Shown piece after piece: positions 14,535 through 18,726 of a stretch of DNA of 18,726 nt. This DNA comes from G020348385 sp964580235. Lineage in GTDB: Bacteria > Acidobacteriota > Aminicenantia > Aminicenantales > Aminicenantaceae. The number at the start of each line of letters is the position of its first letter. Within the stretch, counting starts at the first letter, position 1. The stretch lies in assembly GCA_964580235.1 (NCBI GenBank), contig CAZOJY010000070.1, forward strand, positions 1-18,726, given 5' to 3'. The notes beneath the pieces were generated by a model. The model saw only the letters and a list, made by a program, of their open reading frames with translations. It ran no database searches and was not told the origin of the DNA. The position numbers were made by a program, and so were the translations under genes.

Positions 14535-15796
14535 GGAAACAAGTGATCCCCCAACGTTTGTCCCAAAAACAGGAAAAATAGGAACAGATAAACCCCTAAA
14601 AGAGAAAGATAAAAGGCAATAACGGGAAAAACTGAAACGGAAATCAGTCTGAACAGGTTGGTGGACAGCATCCGAGAGGCGATGTGAAGGGTTACGATCC
14701 AGAGAGCCGCAATTAACAGCACATCAAAGGCTCTTGATTTCAACCAGCTGGAAAGTCTGGAGGGAGGCGGTTTCTCCTCGAATTCTCCAGATGACTTATC
14801 AGCAAAAGGCAGGTTTTCCTGCTGGACTCCTTCAGGCAGCCCCATTCCTGTATCGGGCATGGTTGCTTCTTCTTCGGACGTTTCTTCCTCATGAACTTTT
14901 TCCTCAGTCACACCTTCTTCTAATTGTTCCTTCACAACGTCGTCTTCTGGAATTTCCACCTCCGGGACTTCATCTTCAGGGGTCAATCCCATTGGCTTCA
15001 GAACTTCCTCCTCCATCTCCTTTTCTTCTTCTCCTTCACCAGGAGGGAATTCTCCGACAGGAAGTTCCTCTTCTTTAGACAATTCTTCCTGAGGCTCTTC
15101 AAATTCCCGAACTTCCTCTTCGCTTCCAACATCAACGGCAGGCATTTCCCCCGGTTTCTCATCCTTGATCTTTTCAGCCCAGGGAGGAAGTTCATCAGTG
15201 GGAGGGATTTCTCCGTCCCACTCATCACGATCTTCTTTCAAGGATTTCAAGAATTTTTCGATTTCTGCCTTTTCTTTTTCCTCAGGATTGATGACTTTCT
15301 CCAGGTCTTCAGTCCCGAATGCCGGCGCCTGTTTCTCCACAAAAAACTCATCGCGTTCTTGCTCCGGAGGCTGCAGATTTTCCTCCTCAGCAGGCTTATC
15401 TTCATCCTCCGATTCTTCGCCACCTTCTTTAGCCTCTATTTCATGTATCTCAACGGCGGCTTCTTCTTCGACTTTTCCTTCTGTCCCTTCTTCTATCGGC
15501 TCAAATTCGACCTCCTCTGCAAGCTTTTCCTCTGAAACAGGTTCAACTTCTTCCTCGGTCTCGATCTCTTCCAATTCCTTCTGTTCCCCCTTCTTTTTTC
15601 GCCTTTTGGAGGAAGACTTCTTTTTTTTGGGATTGTTCTCCTCTTCTGGAACTTCCTCCTCGACTATCTTTTCACCGGGGACTTCCTCATTAATGTTCTC
15701 GTCCTCTGGAAAGAGAAGCTGGGTCCCGCAATTAGAGCAGTATTCAGAGCCTTCATCAATGATAGCTTTGCAATATGGGCATCTTCGAATGGCCAT
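14522..15796 (-). CDS. Zinc-ribbon protein with long acidic linker and RDD-like membrane domain
   Basis: The 424-residue protein starts with a zinc ribbon (CPYC at 6-9, CSNC at 20-23). A roughly 300-residue Glu/Pro-rich low-complexity linker follows, interrupted by one basic patch (KKKKSSSKRRKKKGEQ). A C-terminal membrane domain has two or three helices, running from SRAFDVLLIAALWIV to the end at LGQTLGDHLF. The R..D start and GQTLG end recall RDD-family membrane domains, although this one stops at GQTLG. The function is unknown; a membrane-tethered adaptor is plausible. ATG 15796 is chosen because the zinc ribbon begins right there and the upstream TTG (15832) lies inside the -35 box. It converges on the LptB-like gene with a 13-bp overlap. 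Confidence 0.82.
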   Translation of the reverse strand: MAIRRCPYCKAIIDEGSEYCSNCGTQLLFPEDENINEEVPGEKIVEEEVPEEENNPKKKKSSSKRRKKKGEQKELEEIETEEEVEPVSEEKLAEEVEFEPIEEGTEGKVEEEAAVEIHEIEAKEGGEESEDEDKPAEEENLQPPEQERDEFFVEKQAPAFGTEDLEKVINPEEKEKAEIEKFLKSLKEDRDEWDGEIPPTDELPPWAEKIKDEKPGEMPAVDVGSEEEVREFEEPQEELSKEEELPVGEFPPGEGEEEKEMEEEVLKPMGLTPEDEVPEVEIPEDDVVKEQLEEGVTEEKVHEEETSEEEATMPDTGMGLPEGVQQENLPFADKSSGEFEEKPPPSRLSSWLKSRAFDVLLIAALWIVTLHIASRMLSTNLFRLISVSVFPVIAFYLSLLGVYLFLFFLFLGQTLGDHLFPHEE

Positions 15797-15803
15797 TAAC
15801 CTA

Positions 15804-15832
15804 TTTATATTCAGAAAAGACTCTCTTGTCAA
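15804..15832 (-). promoter_or_regulatory. Strong promoter of the zinc-ribbon gene, predicting a leaderless mRNA
   Basis: On the minus strand TTGACA (15832-15827), a 17-bp spacer and TATAAA (15809-15804) form a near-consensus promoter. Only 7 bp separate the -10 from the A of ATG 15796, so transcription should start at or within a base or two of the start codon. No Shine-Dalgarno sequence can therefore be in the transcript. Confidence 0.7.
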
Positions 15833-15859
15833 ACAAATTTACTTCAATCTTTGAGGTAT

Positions 15860-15888
15860 TTGACATCAGACCAAAAATCGACTAAAAA
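15860..15888 (+). promoter_or_regulatory. Promoter of tRNA-Val
   Basis: TTGACA (15860-15865), a 17-bp spacer and TAAAAA (15883-15888) end 11 bp before the mature tRNA 5' end. It is divergent from the zinc-ribbon gene promoter, with 27 bp between the two -35 boxes. Confidence 0.6.
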
Positions 15889-15899
15889 TAAAGACCTGC

Positions 15900-15974
15900 G
15901 GGCGATTAACTCAGCGGTAGAGTGCTACCTTCACACGGTAGAAGTCACAGGTTCAAATCCTGTATCGCCCACCA
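15900..15974 (+). tRNA. tRNA-Val (anticodon CAC)
   Basis: The 75-nt gene folds as a complete cloverleaf: acceptor GGGCGAT/ATCGCCC, D-stem ACTC/GAGT, anticodon stem CTACC/GGTAG with loop TTCACAC (anticodon CAC, reading GTG), a 5-nt variable loop, T-stem ACAGG/CCTGT with loop TTCAAAT, discriminator A and encoded CCA. Its last 39 bp are repeated at 18643-18681, so it served as the integration site of the island that follows. Integration left the tRNA intact. Confidence 0.97.
15936..15974 (+). repeat. Left attachment site (attL), 39-bp direct repeat copy 1
   Basis: This stretch runs from the 3' strand of the anticodon stem (CGGTAGAAG) through the T-arm and acceptor to CCA. It is identical over 39 bp to 18643-18681, and flanking bases differ at both ends. 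Targeting of the tRNA 3' half is characteristic of tyrosine-recombinase islands. Confidence 0.9.
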
Positions 15975-16030
15975 CCTAACTCTTTTTTTATCATTAATTT
16001 AGGCAATATTTTGACCCGGTAAAAATCGGG

Positions 16031-16052
16031 TGTGCCCAAAACTGTGCCCAAA
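16031..16052 (+). repeat. Left tandem TGTGCCCAAA repeats (candidate integrase arm sites)
   Basis: TGTGCCCAAA occurs at 16031-16040 and 16043-16052 in the same orientation, 12 bp apart. The first copy adjoins a small hairpin (ACCCG 16014-16018 with CGGGT 16027-16031). The same decamer recurs near the right end of the island. The stretch 15975-16196 otherwise shows no gene. Confidence 0.6.
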
Positions 16053-16196
16053 TTCTGTTAATCTTCTGATCAATATTAATACTTTCTACTTAAAGCAAAA
16101 CGGCGTGAAATATATACAATAAGCGATATTTTCCTTGAGTGCACTCTTTTCACAACACCAAGTCGTATAGAAAAATGGTCAAATAAATGCTGCATG

Positions 16197-16225
16197 TTGA
16201 CAGAGGGTACTCTGATCTTTATCCT
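16197..16225 (+). promoter_or_regulatory. Promoter of the island membrane protein
   Basis: TTGACA (16197-16202), 17-bp spacer, TATCCT (16220-16225). The predicted transcript starts near 16232, ahead of the GAGGAGG ribosome site at 16244-16250. Confidence 0.5.
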
Positions 16226-16258
16226 TAAACAAGGACCAGTTTTGAGGAGGATGGACCA

Positions 16259-16663
16259 ATGGCAAAAAATCCGGTTTGTATTAAGGTTCTTCTGTGGATC
16301 GGTATGGCCTTATTTCTGCTCTGCTTTATAGGCTCCACCCTAGTGCCGGAACACGTACTTCCTGTTCTTGGTTTTTCTGAGTATAACAGGTTCATTATAC
16401 GTTTGTATGGAATCTTCCAGCTGAGCTGGGCTCTCTTGTTCTTTTTTGCGCAGAAGGATGTAGAAAAAAATCTGGCGATCATCAACAGCGCAATCATAAC
16501 AGGGGCCATGGTAGTTGTTTTTTTCGTGATTTACAAGTTGACCGTAGTCAAATCAGAATGGCATCTCTTGATTAATGCAGCCCTCCTGCTTTTTTACACC
16601 GTGCTGCTTTTCCTCTGTAAGCCAAAATCCGCACGGCCGAAGGGTAAAGAAGGGCAGAATTAG
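16259..16663 (+). CDS. Four-helix integral membrane protein, function unknown
   Basis: The 134-residue protein has four clear hydrophobic helices at about residues 9-29, 46-64, 73-93 and 103-121, followed by a basic cytoplasmic-type tail (KPKSARPKGK). The second helix region (RFIIRLYGIFQLSWALLFFF) vaguely resembles small four-helix families such as BphX/DUF4345, but I do not assign it. GAGGAGG (16244-16250) is 8 nt before ATG 16259; an out-of-frame ATG at 16251 is closer and less likely. It is the first cargo gene of the island, with its own promoter. A role with the AbiE pair downstream (for example as a membrane partner) or as an unrelated passenger cannot be separated by sequence. Confidence 0.75.
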   Translation: MAKNPVCIKVLLWIGMALFLLCFIGSTLVPEHVLPVLGFSEYNRFIIRLYGIFQLSWALLFFFAQKDVEKNLAIINSAIITGAMVVVFFVIYKLTVVKSEWHLLINAALLLFYTVLLFLCKPKSARPKGKEGQN

Positions 16664-16920
16664 CTCCTATTGCTAGAACATTTCCATCCAAATCCTGTGC
16701 ATCAGGTTCAGGGGGATCATGATGCTACAGTGGTAGAAATCCTCGTAACGTCGCGAAATTATTTCACGACATATTTGAATAAACTGTGCTCAAAATTTGT
16801 CAAGAATATAGAAATCCATAAAAATATCAAAAAGCTTCAGGATTCCATAGATCTAATTCCGACATCTTACTGGGGAACTTTCTTATTTTCTTGGGCGTTC
16901 CTTAAATTTTCAGGTTCTCC
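16664..16920. other. Intergenic stretch of the island; only a doubtful 84-codon frame
   Basis: The only plus-strand frame (16670-16924) starts with TTG, lacks a ribosome site and has no recognisable domain, so I leave it uncalled. An imperfect palindrome, GTCGCGAAA (16750-16758) and TTTCACGAC (16762-16770), has one mismatch and a 3-bp centre; it may be a protein-binding site or chance. Confidence 0.4.
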
Positions 16921-16971
16921 TTGATTTTTTGGCCAAAATCAGACATATTGTTACCACTTACAAATAAGTGG
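16921..16971 (+). promoter_or_regulatory. abiE promoter with two palindromic candidate operators
   Basis: A weak promoter (TTGATT 16921-16926, 17-bp spacer, CATATT 16944-16949) is overlaid by the perfect palindrome TTTTGGCCAAAA (16927-16938). It is followed by the perfect inverted repeat CCACTTA/TAAGTGG (16954-16960 and 16965-16971). Characterised AbiEi antitoxins repress their own operon by binding inverted repeats at the promoter, which makes these natural operator candidates. Confidence 0.55.
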
Positions 16972-16994
16972 AGACTCTTTGTCTGGAGCCAAAA

Positions 16995-17588
16995 ATGAAA
17001 AACCGACCTGAAGAAATATTCCGCAAACACGGTGGTCAACTTCGAATGAGTGAGGCTATCGCGCATGGCATCACACGCTACATGCTTTATTCACTCAGGG
17101 ACAAGGGAGTCATTGAGCATGTGAGCAGAGGTATCTATCGGCTGGTGGAACTGCCTCCAATCAGCAATCCGGATCTGGTTACGGTGAGCATTCGCTTTCC
17201 AAATGCCGTTATCTGTCTCGTTTCCGCACTGGCCTATCATGACATAACGACTCAGATTCCACATGATGTTTCCGTGGCGGTGCCAAGGGACTCGCGGATG
17301 CCCTCACTCGACTATCCTCCCATCCAGGCCCATAGATTTTCGAATGAAGCATACAAATCCGGCATTGAAGAGCATCTGATCGATGGAGTAACCATCAAGG
17401 TATACAGCCCCGAAAAAACTCTTGCCGATTGCTTCAAATTTCGTAATAAGATCGGAATGGACGTAGTGCTGGAAGCACTTAAACTCTACAAGACACGAAA
17501 GAAGTTCAAACTTAGCGAACTGCTCAAACACTCCAAGATTTGCAGAGTAGAAAAGATTATGCTGCCATATCTTGAGGCAACGGTATGA
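16995..17588 (+). CDS. abiEi: AbiEi-family antitoxin / transcriptional repressor
   Basis: The 197-residue protein begins with a winged helix-turn-helix (PEEIFRKHGGQLRMSEAIAH, then RYMLYSLRDKGVIEHVSRGIYRL), the typical AbiEi N-terminus. The antitoxin domain follows (PNAVICLVSALAYHDITTQI, VAVPRD, VKVYSPEKTLADCFKFRNKIG-like region, DVVLEALKLY). In type IV systems AbiEi blocks toxicity without a stable complex with the toxin and represses the operon. The open frame extends to a GTG at 16968, but that lies inside the palindrome at 16954-16971. ATG 16995 has GGAG (16985-16988) 6 nt upstream and is preferred. Its stop overlaps the toxin gene by 4 bp (ATGA). Confidence 0.9.
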   Translation: MKNRPEEIFRKHGGQLRMSEAIAHGITRYMLYSLRDKGVIEHVSRGIYRLVELPPISNPDLVTVSIRFPNAVICLVSALAYHDITTQIPHDVSVAVPRDSRMPSLDYPPIQAHRFSNEAYKSGIEEHLIDGVTIKVYSPEKTLADCFKFRNKIGMDVVLEALKLYKTRKKFKLSELLKHSKICRVEKIMLPYLEATV

Positions 17589-18487
17589 AGTCTCCCAGAA
17601 ACATACCCGCGTCCATCCGGCAACGCCTCCTCAACAGGGCTAAGAAAGATCAACGCCCATTCAATGAGCTGCTTCAATACTTTGCCATTGAGAGATTTCT
17701 CTACCGACTATCCAAATCATCTCACGCAGACCGATTCATTCTCAAAGGGGCGTTGATGCTAAGAATCTGGCATTCGCCGGAACTTCGTCCGACCATGGAC
17801 ATCGACTTGCTGGGAAAAACGAGTAACAAGGAAGCCGACATCATGGCACAGATCCAGGACATCTTGGCCATAGATGTGGAAGAGGATGGCCTTGTATTCG
17901 ATCCAAACTCCATTCAGGCCGAGCAGATCACCGAAGGCATGGATTATGATGGAATCAGGATTCGGTTCCTGGGCGCATTGGGCTCTGTGAGAATCAATAT
18001 GCAGATTGACATCGGTTTCGGCGATGTCGTGTTTCCAGAGCCTGAAAAGTTGGATCTTCCGACTATGCTGAATTTCTCAGTTCCACGATTGTTATGCTAC
18101 AGCCGCGAGAGCTCTATCTCGGAAAAGCTTGAGGCTATGGTCAAACTGGGTATGCTGAACAGCAGGATGAAGGATTTCTATGACATCTGGTTGTTGTCGC
18201 AGCATTTCAATTTTGATGGCGCCAAGCTGGCCGAGGCTATTCGACGGACCTTTGAACAGCGGGGCACGGCGCTGCCCACGGAAATCGAGATATTCACTGA
18301 GCCTTTCATCAAGGCCAAGCAAACCCAGTGGGCGGCATTCTGGAAAAGGCTTCAACTAAATCAAGTTCCCTCCTCATTCAGAGAAATCATGGCTTCGGTA
18401 AGCGGATTTCTATCACCTATCGTTTTGGCCCTTTCCTCCGACAAACAAAGTCCCACAAACTGGATTGCACCAGGCCCATGGACCTGA
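17585..18487 (+). CDS. abiEii: AbiEii-family nucleotidyltransferase toxin
   Basis: The 300-residue protein shows the complete AbiEii/MenT core: FILKGALMLRIW (K54-G55-A56), RPTMDIDLL with metal-binding D72 and D74, a third acidic strand (QIDIGFGD), and YSRESSISEKLEAMV (E180, K181) followed by NSRMKDFYDIW (K196, D197). Family members transfer nucleotides to targets; the related MenT toxins add nucleotides to tRNA 3' ends and block charging, while AbiE systems stop phage growth by abortive infection. It overlaps abiEi by 4 bp, so the pair is translationally coupled. The length is normal and no decay is visible. It is the last gene of the island, 155 bp before the right attachment repeat. Confidence 0.92.
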   Translation: MKSPRNIPASIRQRLLNRAKKDQRPFNELLQYFAIERFLYRLSKSSHADRFILKGALMLRIWHSPELRPTMDIDLLGKTSNKEADIMAQIQDILAIDVEEDGLVFDPNSIQAEQITEGMDYDGIRIRFLGALGSVRINMQIDIGFGDVVFPEPEKLDLPTMLNFSVPRLLCYSRESSISEKLEAMVKLGMLNSRMKDFYDIWLLSQHFNFDGAKLAEAIRRTFEQRGTALPTEIEIFTEPFIKAKQTQWAAFWKRLQLNQVPSSFREIMASVSGFLSPIVLALSSDKQSPTNWIAPGPWT

Positions 18488-18603
18488 AATGATGAATTTC
18501 CAGAAATGAAAAGCACTCGTTAAATGCTATGGCAAAACCTTGTTAGGAGTTATGTCGGGTCCAATTTCCAAAATTTTGTATTTTAATTTCTAAATCTTGC
18601 AAC

Positions 18604-18633
18604 TGTGCCCAAACTGTGCCCAAAATTTGTGCC
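18604..18633 (+). repeat. Right tandem TGTGCC repeats (candidate integrase arm sites)
   Basis: TGTGCCCAAA occurs at 18604-18613 and 18615-18624, followed by a partial TGTGCC at 18628-18633, ending 9 bp before the right attachment repeat. The orientation matches the left-end copies. The stretch 18488-18603 before it shows no gene and no clear terminator. Confidence 0.6.
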
Positions 18634-18642
18634 TTTTACACC

Positions 18643-18681
18643 CGGTAGAAGTCACAGGTTCAAATCCTGTATCGCCCACCA
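18643..18681 (+). repeat. Right attachment site (attR), 39-bp direct repeat copy 2
   Basis: Exact duplicate of the last 39 bp of the tRNA-Val gene including CCA; the preceding 5' half of a tRNA is absent, so this is not a second functional tRNA. The remaining 45 bp of the window to the right show no gene and should be the original chromosomal sequence downstream of the tRNA. Confidence 0.9.
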
Positions 18682-18726
18682 TGCCTTCCCTTAATATCAA
18701 GTGTTCTATGTTCATCAAAAAGAAAC

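Larger units (their letters stand above)
15975..18681. mobile_element. 2.7-kb tRNA-Val genomic island without an integrase
   Basis: The segment between the tRNA gene and the end of the duplicated 39 bp is 2707 bp. It contains tandem TGTGCCCAAA repeats just inside each end, a four-helix membrane protein gene and an AbiEi/AbiEii pair, all on the + strand. No recombinase, relaxase or phage gene fits in it, so excision would need an integrase in trans, or the island is a deletion remnant of a larger one. The intact repeats and intact cargo argue for recent or maintained function; mobility is inference. Confidence 0.82.

Noticed and set aside
14924..15535. 203-codon Phe/Leu-rich plus-strand frame resembling a membrane protein
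   Set aside because: Same artefact of the Glu-rich linker on the opposite strand; no start signal.
15165..15854. 229-codon plus-strand, serine-rich frame across the zinc-ribbon gene
   Set aside because: The serine runs are the complement of the Glu-rich linker (GAA/GAG read as TTC/CTC or shifted TCT/TCC); it is a composition artefact and runs into the promoter region.
15975..16100. Leftover 3' end of an integrase gene on the minus strand
   Set aside because: Only a short frame interrupted by stops is available; the repeated LGT-like codons could be remnants but cannot be separated from DNA-level repeats, so no pseudogene is called.
16670..16924. 84-codon frame between the island membrane protein and abiEi
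   Set aside because: TTG start without ribosome site, no domain and it runs into the abiE promoter; too weak to call.
18643..18681. Second tRNA-Val gene
   Set aside because: Only the 3' 39 bp are present; the acceptor 5' strand, D-arm and anticodon are missing.
1..18726. CRISPR array
   Set aside because: No regularly spaced repeats of suitable length were seen on reading through the window.

Overview
The window looks like chromosomal DNA from a Gram-negative bacterium. An LptB-type ATPase, a lipobox lipoprotein and Sec signal peptides point to two membranes. The mix of a Ser/Thr kinase with a TolB-like domain and TPRs, a large periplasmic S9 peptidase and a YtcJ-like amidohydrolase lipoprotein resembles Acidobacteriota / Candidatus Aminicenantes. 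That assignment is inference; no marker gene here settles it.

Region 1 (1-7.6 kb, + strand until 7.05 kb): the C-terminal part of a membrane-anchored Ser/Thr kinase-TPR protein cut by the left edge; a complete RelBE/ParDE-like toxin-antitoxin pair with an operator of three boxes at 8-bp spacing; a small ABM-fold protein; a frameshifted membrane PH-like gene; a 970-residue S9 peptidase with two Lys/Glu-rich insertions; and a convergent MaoC-type hot-dog protein.

Region 2 (7.7-12.3 kb): an amidohydrolase lipoprotein; rpsU (bS21) with a TTG start behind a 12-nt match to the canonical 16S rRNA tail; lipA (also TTG); a calcineurin-type phosphoesterase 2 nt downstream; and a convergent DUF1848 protein whose radical-SAM-like CX3CX2C motif is at its C-terminus. 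Between DUF1848 and the next operon lies a 97-bp element bounded by perfect 13-bp inverted repeats.

Region 3 (12.5-15.8 kb): a two-gene operon of a MinD/ParA-like ATPase and an LptB-like ABC ATPase carrying an N-terminal degenerate J-like domain. It meets, tail to tail, a zinc-ribbon/acidic-linker/RDD-like membrane protein whose strong promoter predicts a leaderless mRNA.

Region 4 (15.9-18.7 kb): tRNA-Val(CAC) followed by a 2.7-kb genomic island. The last 39 bp of the tRNA gene are duplicated exactly at 18643-18681. Just inside both ends are tandem TGTGCCCAAA repeats that resemble integrase arm sites, yet there is no integrase. The cargo is a four-helix membrane protein and a complete AbiEi/AbiEii type IV toxin-antitoxin (phage defence) pair with two palindromes at its promoter. 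This compact, integrase-less, tRNA-embedded defence island is the strongest candidate for an undescribed mobile unit. The MinD-like plus J-LptB operon is the second.
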